DNA of 64,000 nt from Puniceibacterium sp. IMCC21224. Its GTDB lineage: Bacteria > Pseudomonadota > Alphaproteobacteria > Rhodobacterales > Rhodobacteraceae. A program made the translations under genes and the position numbers. The first letter of the stretch is position 1, and every line of letters starts with the position of its first letter. Under the pieces are notes generated by a model that was not told the DNA's origin, did no database searches, and saw nothing but the letters and a program-made list of their open reading frames with translations. Positions 17,897-26,884 of the stretch are shown one piece after another. Location: NCBI RefSeq assembly GCF_001038505.1, contig NZ_LDPY01000001.1, positions 62,001 through 126,000 on the forward strand. The letters are read 5' to 3'.

Positions 17897-19198
17897 TCAG
17901 GTGCCCAGCGCCGCGATCATATTCTTGGATTCCTCGGGTCCGCGCCCGGGGATGGTGTCAGCGCGCAACGGCGTATCGTCCTTGACCCCGACCTCTTCGT
18001 CCTTGTGATAGCCGTCCAGCTGCGCGGCGAGACAGGCGGCCGAGCATTTTGACCGCGGGAACACCTTCATCACCGACGCAACACCCGCCTCGCGCTGCTG
18101 TTTGTAGCTCATTTCCCGGCCTTGGACGCTGCCGCCCTTGTCCAGCGCCAGCGTCTTGGTGTCCGGCTTGAACGTCCCCTTGAGGCTGGTCGCCTTGTGG
18201 ATCGCCAGCAACAGAAACGCGTGCATCCGACCGTGGCTGCCCTTGGTGCTGCTGGCACCTTCGGCACAAATACAAGGCGCATCGTTGCCGTTGTAATTGG
18301 CGCAGCCCGCCAGCGCCTTGCCGGAGTCATTGGTGTCCACGAACGACGATTTCGGCACCACGTGGTGCGGCGTCTGTTTGCCACAACATGCCTTGTCACC
18401 CTTTTTATAGGGTGCCAGCTTGCAACGCAGCGCAGCAAGGCAGCTGGGCTGTTCCTTTTGCTTGTCGGTTTTCTGCCGCTTGGACGGGCCTTGTGCCGCC
18501 TCGAAATCCCGATCGCGGGTCGAACTGCCGCGAAATTCCCCCGCCGCCGTGTCAACAGTCGAGGTTTTTGATCGTTTCGACCGCACCTCGGTCAGGACGC
18601 CGCCTGCCATCTTATAGACCCTGTCGCTCGAGCCATCGACATTGCTTTCTCCGGCTTTCTTGTTCAGGCCTGCCTCTTTGCAGACCTCGTCCATATCTTT
18701 GTAACCCTCGCAGGCGTCTTTGATCTTTTTTTTGTCACCCTCGCAGGGGTCCGGGGCATCCACACCGCCGGGTTTGGAAATCTTGGGCCAGGGCGGAGAG
18801 TTGCCGGGAATTGATCCGTGGTTGTTGGTGCTGATGTCCGAAAACCGGCTGACCGGCTGGCCCTCGGCCTTGACGTTGCTGGACCAGGCCTGATTGTAGC
18901 TCTTGCCGGTGTTCTTGGACGTAACGAGGCCCTTTTTCGCCGCCACACCTGCCTCGGTCCCCATGGTCTTGGAGAAAAAGGACTTGTTTTTGTGGCTGAC
19001 ATTTTCGCCGCCGATCTTGACCGTGCCGGTACCTTTGTCAGTATCACCATCCATGCCGAAACTGGGATAGGGAATCGGCACACCCGGCGGCGTCGGCGGA
19101 GCCTCGGGCGGGGTAAAACAGACGTCCGGCATCGCCGCGATGACCTGATTGGTCTGGGCCTTGCACGCCACTTCGAGCATGTTCGCAAAGACCGTCAT
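17897..19198 (-). CDS. T6SS effector: DUF4150 (PAAR-like) head with C-terminal HNH/GHH-type nuclease
   Basis: This 433-residue protein has a DUF4150 PAAR-like domain in residues 1-125 (DVCFTPPEAPPTPPGVPIPYPS, then GGENVSHKNKSFFSKTMGTEAG), which would sit on the VgrG spike tip. A Cys-rich linker follows, then a C-terminal toxin-like region. There TPHHVVPKSSF (His278, His279), APCICAEG (Cys309, Cys311) and SHGRMHAF (His322, His326) resemble the metal-binding core of Tox-GHH2/HNH-ENDO VII nucleases. It overlaps the ketosynthase-like gene by 4 nt. The adaptor (DUF2169) and candidate immunity gene flank it, as in known effector modules. The nuclease assignment is from motifs and untested. Confidence 0.75.
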   Translation of the reverse strand: MTVFANMLEVACKAQTNQVIAAMPDVCFTPPEAPPTPPGVPIPYPSFGMDGDTDKGTGTVKIGGENVSHKNKSFFSKTMGTEAGVAAKKGLVTSKNTGKSYNQAWSSNVKAEGQPVSRFSDISTNNHGSIPGNSPPWPKISKPGGVDAPDPCEGDKKKIKDACEGYKDMDEVCKEAGLNKKAGESNVDGSSDRVYKMAGGVLTEVRSKRSKTSTVDTAAGEFRGSSTRDRDFEAAQGPSKRQKTDKQKEQPSCLAALRCKLAPYKKGDKACCGKQTPHHVVPKSSFVDTNDSGKALAGCANYNGNDAPCICAEGASSTKGSHGRMHAFLLLAIHKATSLKGTFKPDTKTLALDKGGSVQGREMSYKQQREAGVASVMKVFPRSKCSAACLAAQLDGYHKDEEVGVKDDTPLRADTIPGRGPEESKNMIAALGT

Positions 19199-20235
19199 GC
19201 CACCGCCCTCTCGATTTTGGCCCGCTGCGCCGACTGAAACACCGCCGCACCGCAGGCGCCATCGTCGCCAGACGATTCGATCAGTACCGGCGCACCGGGG
19301 CCATAGCCGCGCTCAAACGCCGTCAGCGCCCAGCCGACCATCAATGGCACAAACGCCGCGCCGACATTGCCAACACACTCGCCCGGGCTCCAGATCTGCG
19401 GGACTTCGGTGCGGTGGCGCGTGGTGCGCTGCTGCGCCAACGCGGTCTGTTTGAAAAAATACGCCTCGCCGCAGATATCCGAGAGCCGGTATTCTACATT
19501 GCGCCCCTCAAGCCCGGCCATATCCAGCGCATCGCGATAGGCCTGTGTCATGCCATCGCCGCGCAGTGGTTTATCCTCGGGATTATAAAGAAACGCCTGC
19601 TCGCGCGCGAGGCCCAGACCAGTCAGCGCGAAATGCATCGGCTTGCCCGCAGCACACAGGATCGCTGCCGCCGCCTCGCCCGGAATGAATCCGTTGGGGT
19701 TCTCGCCGGTCAGCAATCGCTCGGCGCGCAGGTAATGCGCGATGGCCGGCCCGCTCAGCAGGCTGTCAACGCCAAGGATCAGCGCATGACCCGCCTCGTC
19801 CCGCGCGAACATCCGCCGCACCCGTTCCAGCGCAACGATCCCCGATGGGCGGCCATGTGTCACCACATGCAGTTTGGTGCGAGCAGCCAGACCGGAAAAT
19901 TCCAGCACCCGCTGGCCAAACCGGTCGGTATCACGCACCGGCCGACCGGGCCTATCAGTTTCGGCAAGGCACAACACTATCTGCAAATCCGCCGCCGCCT
20001 GCCCCTCCAGCGCATCGACCACCGCGCCCGCCGCCATATGCGCCAGCCGCTTTTCACCCAGCCAATTGCGCGGCAAAGGTACCTGCGCGCCCAGCAGCCA
20101 ATCGCCACCGGGCGCAACAAACTGGGTTTCGACCACACCATCCAGCGATCCGCGCATGGCCGCACAGCTGGCTGCCGCCGTCAGGCCGACCGGCGTCACC
20201 ATGCCCGCCGACAGGATATTGACGCCTGTGCTCAT
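19195..20235 (-). CDS. Ketosynthase-like (thiolase-fold) T6SS accessory protein, catalytic residues absent
   Basis: This 346-residue protein has the thiolase/ketosynthase layout: an N-terminal GMVTPVGLTAAASCAAMRG segment, the middle ALILGVDSLLSG, and a late ECVGNVGAAFVP followed by VLIESSGDDGACGAAVF. The DTACSSS active-site Cys motif of true beta-ketoacyl synthases is replaced by GVDSLLSG, and the GHT histidine region reads GECVGNVG, so it is unlikely to condense acyl chains. Such proteins recur beside DUF2169 and DUF4150 genes in T6SS effector modules, probably in effector loading or maturation. It overlaps both neighbours by 4 nt. Confidence 0.75.
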   Translation of the reverse strand: MSTGVNILSAGMVTPVGLTAAASCAAMRGSLDGVVETQFVAPGGDWLLGAQVPLPRNWLGEKRLAHMAAGAVVDALEGQAAADLQIVLCLAETDRPGRPVRDTDRFGQRVLEFSGLAARTKLHVVTHGRPSGIVALERVRRMFARDEAGHALILGVDSLLSGPAIAHYLRAERLLTGENPNGFIPGEAAAAILCAAGKPMHFALTGLGLAREQAFLYNPEDKPLRGDGMTQAYRDALDMAGLEGRNVEYRLSDICGEAYFFKQTALAQQRTTRHRTEVPQIWSPGECVGNVGAAFVPLMVGWALTAFERGYGPGAPVLIESSGDDGACGAAVFQSAQRAKIERAVA

Positions 20236-21344
20236 GTCAGTTCGCCGTGATCGGCTGGCATCCGAAAACCATCGCGCGTGAGATCCCGGTAGGGTTTGCC
20301 CATGGCCTTGGCCCGGATTTGACCGGGGCGTGGCCGACCGATCCAGGCCTCGGTGAATTCGGTGATCATACGTCGCATCGGCACCTGCACCCGCCAGACC
20401 ATCGAAAGCCTGCGTGCTTCGGTATCAAACAGCAGCGTATCGGGATGGACCAACCCCTGAAACGCGCATTCCCACCCCCGGAACAGGGTCAGCGGTAACG
20501 CCGGATCGGGCAGGCGCAACGTCTCGCGACCCGAAGGCGTCAGGTTCAGGATCACCACCTCTTGCGACCGCTTTGGCCTGTCGATCTGCTGATCCGCGCC
20601 AACTTGCTGGTAATATCTTTCGTCGAAATCGGCGGGCAGGAACGGAAATACGTTTTCCTCCCAGTGCTGGTCATATGTACCGCCATAGCGGATACGGTCG
20701 GCCCGCCCGCGCCAGATCGGACCAAAACCCATCGGGCGGTACGCTTCATACGGCGAGGCGATGGGCACTCCCACCTCCTCGGTATTCGGCAGTGGCTGAC
20801 CCGACAATTTCGACTGATTGCGAAACGATGCAAAACCGCGCCCGACTGGATTTTCCAGATACGCGGGTGGTTTCGGATCGTCAGGATTCAACCGGTCGAT
20901 GCCACCAAACGCGGTGTCATATCCAAAGGGTTGTCGCGCAAACGGATAGGGATCGGTCGCCAGCACCTGCGGGCCGACCACCCGCCATTCGCGGTGCCCC
21001 ACCACGTGAAAGATTTTTTGCCAACCACCAACCCGCAACCCGACCTGCACCCGCGACGCCTTGCGCCCTCCGGGGGCATAGGCCGCGCCCTGTAAAACCA
21101 CGTCGCATTTGGGTTTGCGAAAGGCAAAATCCGTCTCCCATCGGGTGGCGGAAAAGCCCGGCTCACCGGTCAGTTCATCCGCAAACACCAGCGGTTGTTG
21201 GTCTGGTGCCAGTTCGGCCACAGCGCCGCTGCGTTCGGGAAAGGCAAAGGTGCCCTTGACCACAAACGAAAAGTATTCGCGCCCTGCGGTGTCCATGCCG
21301 ATAGTGTGTTGATGGACAAATCCGGGTCGGTTGAAAACCTGCAT
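20232..21344 (-). CDS. DUF2169 family T6SS effector adaptor/chaperone
   Basis: This 370-residue protein matches DUF2169: an N-terminal REYFSFVVKGTFAFP, a stretch with FGYDTAFGGIDRLN, then PVGRGFASFRNQ and a YRPMGFGPIWRGR region. DUF2169 proteins are adaptors that load PAAR/DUF4150 effectors onto the T6SS spike. It precedes the ketosynthase-like gene and the effector in one operon behind clpV, with a 4-nt overlap to the former. No catalytic motif is expected. Confidence 0.85.
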   Translation of the reverse strand: MQVFNRPGFVHQHTIGMDTAGREYFSFVVKGTFAFPERSGAVAELAPDQQPLVFADELTGEPGFSATRWETDFAFRKPKCDVVLQGAAYAPGGRKASRVQVGLRVGGWQKIFHVVGHREWRVVGPQVLATDPYPFARQPFGYDTAFGGIDRLNPDDPKPPAYLENPVGRGFASFRNQSKLSGQPLPNTEEVGVPIASPYEAYRPMGFGPIWRGRADRIRYGGTYDQHWEENVFPFLPADFDERYYQQVGADQQIDRPKRSQEVVILNLTPSGRETLRLPDPALPLTLFRGWECAFQGLVHPDTLLFDTEARRLSMVWRVQVPMRRMITEFTEAWIGRPRPGQIRAKAMGKPYRDLTRDGFRMPADHGELT

Positions 21345-21353
21345 CGCGCCCTC

Positions 21354-24083
21354 TCATCCGAAGTCGTAGCCAAAGCCATCTGGCCCGCCGGTCACGGTCA
21401 CACGCGCGAGATCCTTGCCCTCAAGCCGCCAGGTCAGGATACGGCGGCTAAGCTCTGGCATCAGCGTGTTGGTCAGGATCGCGTCAATCATCCGCCCGCC
21501 GCTCTCGATCTCGGTGCAGCGGTCCTTGATCACCTGCATCGCGCCGTCGCCGATCACCAGTTCCGCGCCGTAACCTTCGCCCAGACGTTTGGCGAGGCTG
21601 CGCAGCTTGTGGCCGGCTATCGCCTCGATCATTGCGTCGGACAGCGGGCAATAAGGGATCGTGACAACCCGTCCGAGCAGCGCCGCCGGAAACACATCCA
21701 GCAGCGGCTTGCGCAATGCAGCGGTCAGTTCGTCATTGTCCGCCGTGACCGCGCCATCCTGCGTCATCGCCATGATCTCGTCCGATCCGACGTTCGAGGT
21801 CAGCAGGATCAGCGTATTCTTGAAGTCGATCCGCCGCCCTTCGCTGTCGTCCATCATGCCCTTGTCGAACACTTGGAAAAAGATCTCGTGGACATCCGGG
21901 TGCGCCTTTTCCACCTCGTCCAGCAGGACGACGCTGTAGGGTCTGCGGCGGACGGCCTCGGTCAGAATGCCGCCCTTGCCATAGCCGACATAACCCGGCG
22001 GCGCGCCTTTGAGGGTCGAAACGGTATGCGCCTCTTGAAACTCGCTCATGTTGATGGAAATCAGGTTATCTTCACCGCCAAACATCAACTCGGCCAGCGC
22101 CAGCGCGGTTTCGGTTTTACCGACTCCTGATGGCCCGCACAGCATGAACACGCCCACGGGTTTCTCGGGCGGTTTCAGCCCCGCGGCGCTGGTCTGGATC
22201 CGGTTCGCGATCATCTCCATCGCGTGATCCTGCCCGACAACGCGTTCGGCAAGAGTCGCGGCAAGGCTCAGCGCACGTTCGGTCTGACTGGCCAACATCC
22301 GGCCCATCGGAATCCCGGTCCAGTCCTGCACCACGGACCCCACGGCCAGCCGGTCCACCGATGGCAGAATCAACGGCGTTTCGCCCTGCGCCGTGGCCAG
22401 TTCCGCCATCTGCACCTTGAGCTGCGCCAGCGTGGCGTCGCGGTTAAACGGTTCCTCTGTCACCTCCGGCGCGGCTTCGACGTCGGGCAGTTCCTCGACC
22501 ATCTCGGCGTCGGCATCGCCCAGATCGCCCGTGTCATCCACCGCCGCCCCAAGCCCGCGCAATTGCGCCCGCAGGTCCAGAATATCGTCGACAAGCAGCT
22601 TTTCCGCCTCCCAACGGGTGGTCGCGGCGTCCATCGCTGCCGCCGCCTCGGCCAATCCCGCCTCCACAGCCGCCTTTCGGTCAGTGACTTCGATCCCGAT
22701 GGCCTCTTCGCGGTCAATAATGCCCTGCTCGATCTCAAGCGCATCCAGTCGGCGCTGGATATCCTCGACCTCGGCAGGGGTGGCGTGCTGCGATACGGCC
22801 ACGCGGGCGCATGCGGTATCGAGCAGGCTGATCGCCTTGTCCGGCAGTTGGCGCGAGGGGATATAGCGATGCGACAGCTTGACCGCCGCCTCGATCGCTT
22901 CGTCCAGCAGTTCGACCTTGTGGTGTTTTTCCAGAACCCCGGCTACGCCGCGACACATCAGGATCGCCTTGGCCTCGTCCGGCTCATCCACTTTCACCAC
23001 CTGAAAACGCCGGGTCAGTGCCGGGTCAGGTTCGATATGCTGTTTGTACTCGGCCCATGTGGTGGCGGCGATGGTGCGTAATTCACCCCGCGCCAGCGCC
23101 GGTTTCAGCAGGTTGGCGGCGTCGCCCGTACCCGCAGCGCCGCCGGCACCAATCAGGGTATGCGCCTCGTCGATGAACAGGATGATCGGGGTGTCGCTGG
23201 ACTGCACCTCGTCGATCACCGCCTTGAGCCGCTTTTCAAACTCGCCCTTTACGCTGGCACCGGCCTGCATCAGCCCGATATCCAGCATCTGTAGATCCAC
23301 ATTGCGCAGCTGCGGCGGCACGTCGCCCTTGGCCAGCCGCTGCGCGAACCCTTCGACAACGGCGGTTTTGCCCACCCCCGCCTCGCCAGTCAGAATCGGG
23401 TTATTCTGCTTGCGCCGCATCAGGATATCAACGATCTGCCGGATTTCGGGATCACGCCCCACAACCGGGTCCATTTTGCCGTCGCGGGCGCGTTCGGTCA
23501 GATTGGTGGCGTATTGCGACAGCGCCGATTTGCCGCCGGGGGCCTTTTTTGCCTTGGGCGCATCATCCGTCACGGAATCGCCGCTACGCTCGATTGAGGC
23601 GGCCAAAAGACTGTCCAGATCCGCGATCATCGCATCCGGGTCGAACTTGTCGAACTCAAGGCTGATCTTGAACAGCAACCCTTCCAGCACCGGCACCTTG
23701 AGCGCGGCGAGCACCACATAAGCCGACCGCACCGAATCGTCGCCATAATCGAACGAGCCAAGGTTCCAGCCCTCCTGAATGGCGCGAAAGATGTGGTCCG
23801 AGAACTCCTCGACCGAGCCGGCGCCATGCGGCAACGCATCTGTCGCGCGCAGCACGTCGCCGTCGAATTTGTGTCGATCCACCCCGACCGCCTGCATCAA
23901 CAACGCCAGATCCGACCCGTCCGTATCCGCCAGCGCGGTGATGAAATGCACCAGCTCGACATAGGGATTGCCGCGTCGTTTGGCCGCCTGTGCTGCGGCG
24001 GAAAACGCCTTGAGACAGACCGGATTCAGCTTGCCAACCAATTCCTTACGTTTGATGGTCTCATTGGATCCACGTGCCGCCAT
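21354..24083 (-). CDS. clpV: ClpV (TssH), T6SS sheath-disassembling AAA+ ATPase
   Basis: This 909-residue protein has the ClpB-like layout: a Clp N domain to about residue 155, then an AAA+ module with Walker A GEAGVGKT and Walker B ILFIDEAH. A middle coiled region follows, then a second AAA+ module with Walker A GPSGVGKT and the VVLLDEVEKAHPDV Walker B, and a C-terminal D2-small domain. ClpV extracts TssC from contracted sheaths for reuse. The start at 24083 is preferred because GGAGGAC lies 8 nt upstream; an ATG 33 nt further up lacks this. The gene is divergent from the kinase gene and heads the effector operon. Confidence 0.96.
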   Translation of the reverse strand: MAARGSNETIKRKELVGKLNPVCLKAFSAAAQAAKRRGNPYVELVHFITALADTDGSDLALLMQAVGVDRHKFDGDVLRATDALPHGAGSVEEFSDHIFRAIQEGWNLGSFDYGDDSVRSAYVVLAALKVPVLEGLLFKISLEFDKFDPDAMIADLDSLLAASIERSGDSVTDDAPKAKKAPGGKSALSQYATNLTERARDGKMDPVVGRDPEIRQIVDILMRRKQNNPILTGEAGVGKTAVVEGFAQRLAKGDVPPQLRNVDLQMLDIGLMQAGASVKGEFEKRLKAVIDEVQSSDTPIILFIDEAHTLIGAGGAAGTGDAANLLKPALARGELRTIAATTWAEYKQHIEPDPALTRRFQVVKVDEPDEAKAILMCRGVAGVLEKHHKVELLDEAIEAAVKLSHRYIPSRQLPDKAISLLDTACARVAVSQHATPAEVEDIQRRLDALEIEQGIIDREEAIGIEVTDRKAAVEAGLAEAAAAMDAATTRWEAEKLLVDDILDLRAQLRGLGAAVDDTGDLGDADAEMVEELPDVEAAPEVTEEPFNRDATLAQLKVQMAELATAQGETPLILPSVDRLAVGSVVQDWTGIPMGRMLASQTERALSLAATLAERVVGQDHAMEMIANRIQTSAAGLKPPEKPVGVFMLCGPSGVGKTETALALAELMFGGEDNLISINMSEFQEAHTVSTLKGAPPGYVGYGKGGILTEAVRRRPYSVVLLDEVEKAHPDVHEIFFQVFDKGMMDDSEGRRIDFKNTLILLTSNVGSDEIMAMTQDGAVTADNDELTAALRKPLLDVFPAALLGRVVTIPYCPLSDAMIEAIAGHKLRSLAKRLGEGYGAELVIGDGAMQVIKDRCTEIESGGRMIDAILTNTLMPELSRRILTWRLEGKDLARVTVTGGPDGFGYDFG

Positions 24084-24164
24084 TTCCAGACGTCCTCCAA
24101 AATATGTTGTTGTCACCGCAAGCCGGTGGAATAATCGAAATCGTATTATGCCGGGATGATAGAC

Positions 24165-24187
24165 CGGTTTCGATTTTGAATCGACCG
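24165..24187. promoter_or_regulatory. Inverted repeat in the divergent clpV / kinase promoter region
   Basis: In the 137-nt divergent spacer, CGGTTTCGATT and AATCGACCG form an imperfect palindrome around TTG. A related half-site, AATCGAAATCG, lies about 30 nt to the left (near 24134-24144). The recurrent TTTCGATT unit could be an operator that co-controls clpV and the kinase. This is a sequence observation only, and no regulator is assigned. Confidence 0.35.
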
Positions 24188-24220
24188 TTTTGAACAGAGC
24201 CCGCGCAAAGGGGATTCTAG

Positions 24221-26314
24221 ATGAAAGATCCGAAACCTTCGGACATTTTCAGACCCGGACAGGTTCTGAACAACACCTATGAAATCCGCAGGATTCTGGG
24301 CCGGGGCGGCACCGGAGAGGTCTATCTGGCCTTCAACCAGATCACCGAACGCACCCTTGCCATCAAGGCGCTAAATGCGCGGTTTTCCGGTAATTCCGAT
24401 TACGTCGAACTGATGAAACGCGAAGAGCAGATGCGCAACATCATACACGATTCGGTTGTCCGATACTCTGAATGCTCGCGCACCGATGACGGGCATGTGT
24501 TTCTGGTGATGGATTATGTCGAAGGCGTGTCGCTGAGTGATCTGATGTTTGAACGCCGGGTCGAGGATCGCGAGCTGCTGATTGTCGCCCACCGCGTGTT
24601 GCATGGTCTGACGGCGACCCATGCGCAGGGTATCGTGCATCGGGATTTGTCACCTGACAACATCATCCTGCGCGGCGGGGACGCCGACAAGGCAACCATT
24701 ATCGACTTTGGCATCGCCAAGGACACCGCCACAGGCGCGCGCACCATCGTCGGCACCAGCTTTGCCGGCAAATACGAATACGCGGCGCCCGAACAGCTTG
24801 AGGGGCACGCCGATTTCCGCACCGACCTTTATGCGCTTGGGGCGTCGTTGCTGGCCGTGGCGCGGCGCGAAGTCCCCGATGTCGGGTCGAATCCCGGCGC
24901 CGTGGTGCGGTTCAAACGGGACGCGCTGGACACCTCGGGGATCAGCAGCCCATTGCGCGACCTGATCGACTGGCTGACCGCGCCTGATGCCGCAAACCGC
25001 CCGGCTACGGCTGAGGTTGCGTTGACCCGGCTGGATCAATGGCTGAAACCCGACAGCCACCCGACAACGCGGGCGCCGGGCAAAGGCCGCTCAGGCGGCG
25101 CGTTCAGGTGGGTGCTGGTGTTGGGCGTGGTGGCGGTGGTGGGTCTCGGGCTCTGGGCCTCGGGTCTGGTGCAGGGGCTGATGACCCCGCCGCTGCCGGT
25201 TGCAAATCCCTACAGCCTGACCGCGACGTTCAACGACGGCAGCGCCACGCTGGATGGCAACGCCCCGAACGATGAAAGCGCCGCTGACTTGCGCGCGGCC
25301 TTTGCCGGCGCAACCGGGATCACGCCGCCCGACGGATCGCTGACCCTTGCCACCGGCCTGCCTTCCCCCAGCTGGCCCGGCGATGTGACCGCTTTGCTGC
25401 CGCTTTTGCAGCCGCTCGACCGCTGGGATCTGACGATAAGCGGCGCTGGTGCCCGGCTCAATGGCCTTGCCTCGGACCGCGCGGGCCGTGATTCGTTGGC
25501 CAAAACCCTGACGAAGTGGCAGGACAGCGCGGCAATCACCCTCATCAGTGACCTCATCGCTGGGCCAGAACAACTCGATCCCACTGTGTTGGAGCCGGTT
25601 CTGACCGATCTCTCCAGTTGCGGCCCGTTGACATTGCGCGGCACGGGCGACCCACCCTATGCCCTGTTCGACACGCTGACGCTGACTGGCGACCTTGCCA
25701 GTGCCGCCGATGCCGACGCGCTGACAGCCAGGCTGACCCCAGGCATTGGCGACCGCACGCTGCGGTTGGCCACCACCACACTCAACGCCGATCTCTGCGC
25801 TATCCGTGCTGTGCTGCCGCCTTATCCCCCCGGAGCAGTGTCGATCTGGCTGGGTCGTGGTGCAACAGGCGAGGCCGCGCTGACCGGCGTCTATCACACC
25901 GATGACAATCCGCTGGTGGACATCCAGATGCCGGCCGACATCACCAAAGCCTGGCTTTGGGTTATGGTGGTCGACAACACTGGCAAGGTGTTTCACGTCC
26001 TGCCCAACATCAACCAGACCGAGCATCAGGTCGACGAGCTGGGCACGGTGCAGAACGGCCTGCGCCGCATTCGCGTACTCTGGTCCCTCGACGAATTCGC
26101 CGCCGATACCAAGCGGCTTGCCATGCAGGTGACCGAAGGCGATTATGGCAAATCCGAAGTTGTTGCTCTGCTGACCCGCACGCCACTGTTCGACATGCGC
26201 CGCCCGCGCGACGAAAGTGTCTCGTCACTGTCCGAGGCGCTGGCCGAGACCCTTGAAGGACGCGAAGATCAGATCCTCGGCGTCGCATCGCGGATCATCG
26301 ACGCCCGCCCCTGA
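24221..26314 (+). CDS. Membrane Ser/Thr protein kinase of the T6SS (PpkA-like) with periplasmic BON/DUF4384-like module
   Basis: This 697-residue protein has a complete Hanks-type kinase domain at about residues 20-275: glycine loop GRGGTGEVYLA (28-38), Lys49, HRDLSPDN (140-147), DFG (162-164) and APE (189-191). A transmembrane helix at about 296-318 leads to a periplasmic region. That region ends in a two-part module with a Cys-containing BON-like segment (SSCGPLTLRG) and a DUF4384-like unit (VMVVDNTGKVFHVLPN). PpkA-type kinases phosphorylate Fha to switch on the T6SS, and a matching Fha is encoded at 3517-4986. The periplasmic module resembles that of the TonB-like protein at 12468-14090. 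Confidence 0.88.
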   Translation: MKDPKPSDIFRPGQVLNNTYEIRRILGRGGTGEVYLAFNQITERTLAIKALNARFSGNSDYVELMKREEQMRNIIHDSVVRYSECSRTDDGHVFLVMDYVEGVSLSDLMFERRVEDRELLIVAHRVLHGLTATHAQGIVHRDLSPDNIILRGGDADKATIIDFGIAKDTATGARTIVGTSFAGKYEYAAPEQLEGHADFRTDLYALGASLLAVARREVPDVGSNPGAVVRFKRDALDTSGISSPLRDLIDWLTAPDAANRPATAEVALTRLDQWLKPDSHPTTRAPGKGRSGGAFRWVLVLGVVAVVGLGLWASGLVQGLMTPPLPVANPYSLTATFNDGSATLDGNAPNDESAADLRAAFAGATGITPPDGSLTLATGLPSPSWPGDVTALLPLLQPLDRWDLTISGAGARLNGLASDRAGRDSLAKTLTKWQDSAAITLISDLIAGPEQLDPTVLEPVLTDLSSCGPLTLRGTGDPPYALFDTLTLTGDLASAADADALTARLTPGIGDRTLRLATTTLNADLCAIRAVLPPYPPGAVSIWLGRGATGEAALTGVYHTDDNPLVDIQMPADITKAWLWVMVVDNTGKVFHVLPNINQTEHQVDELGTVQNGLRRIRVLWSLDEFAADTKRLAMQVTEGDYGKSEVVALLTRTPLFDMRRPRDESVSSLSEALAETLEGREDQILGVASRIIDARP

Positions 26315-26537
26315 TAGGGCCAGACCCCAAGCACAGCTTTGCGTGTTTTTGCCAAAGTTAGTCGCCCGCAAGCTGCTGCGCGCCGCTGTTTCCGCAGCGT
26401 TTCAGGGGGCACAATACTCTGTTGCGTCGATGTCGGTCGAATTCTTCGCCCGGTATCATGTTCGCGACCGTATGGCACATAACGAGCGTTCCATACTTGC
26501 CAGATGAGGTTTCATCATCTATTGGATCGACCGCATC

Positions 26538-26613
26538 GCCGCACTAGCTCAGCTGGTAGAGCAATCGCTTCGTAAGCGATGGGTCAGGGGTTCGAGTCCC
26601 TTGTGCGGCACCA
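26538..26613 (+). tRNA. tRNA-Thr (anticodon CGT)
   Basis: The 76-nt sequence folds as a complete tRNA with acceptor GCCGCAC/GTGCGGC, a D arm with AGCTCAGCTGGTAGAGC, and anticodon stem ATCGC/GCGAT with loop TTCGTAA giving anticodon CGT (threonine). The T loop contains GGTTCGAGTCC, the discriminator is A, and the CCA is encoded. Its last 17 nt are repeated at 44741-44757, so this gene is the integration site of the genomic island. Confidence 0.95.
26597..26613 (+). repeat. attL direct repeat (tRNA-Thr 3' end)
   Basis: The 17-bp sequence TCCCTTGTGCGGCACCA is the 3' end of tRNA-Thr and is identical to 44741-44757. It is the left attachment site of the island and leaves the tRNA intact. Confidence 0.88.
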
Positions 26614-26678
26614 ACTCGTATTGATTTCATTGCATAAAATGACAATTCGCGGATACTGCCCCACACCCCGCCCCACAC

Positions 26679-26849
26679 TCATACTTCGCTGCCCCGGATA
26701 TAAGCGACAACCTCGCGCACCACGATCAGGCTGATTCCGGTGTGTTTGTAGATGGTGATATGCCCTGCGTTGGCCCATCTGTAGATGGTCGCACGCGACA
26801 CGCTAAACACGGCGGGCGCGTCACTTGGTCGGCAGGTCTGGGGGGCCAT
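26679..26849 (-). CDS. Excisionase-like helix-turn-helix protein
   Basis: This 56-residue protein contains a MerR/excisionase-type helix-turn-helix: APAVFSVSRATIYRWANAGH, followed by a short wing region. It lies 66 nt from the left attachment site, where excisionases (recombination directionality factors) are often found in tRNA-targeting islands. The start at 26849 is supported by a GGAG ribosome site 8 nt upstream, so longer frames were not used. It is the last gene of the leftward run of small phage-type genes. Confidence 0.7.
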   Translation of the reverse strand: MAPQTCRPSDAPAVFSVSRATIYRWANAGHITIYKHTGISLIVVREVVAYIRGSEV

Positions 26850-26884
26850 TTTGGTCTCCTTTGTGTCGGGCAGCGCGGCGGGCA

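Noticed and set aside
1..26314. VgrG or a PAAR-VgrG spike gene in the T6SS locus
   Set aside because: None of the frames on either strand matches VgrG. The spike gene must lie left of the window or elsewhere.
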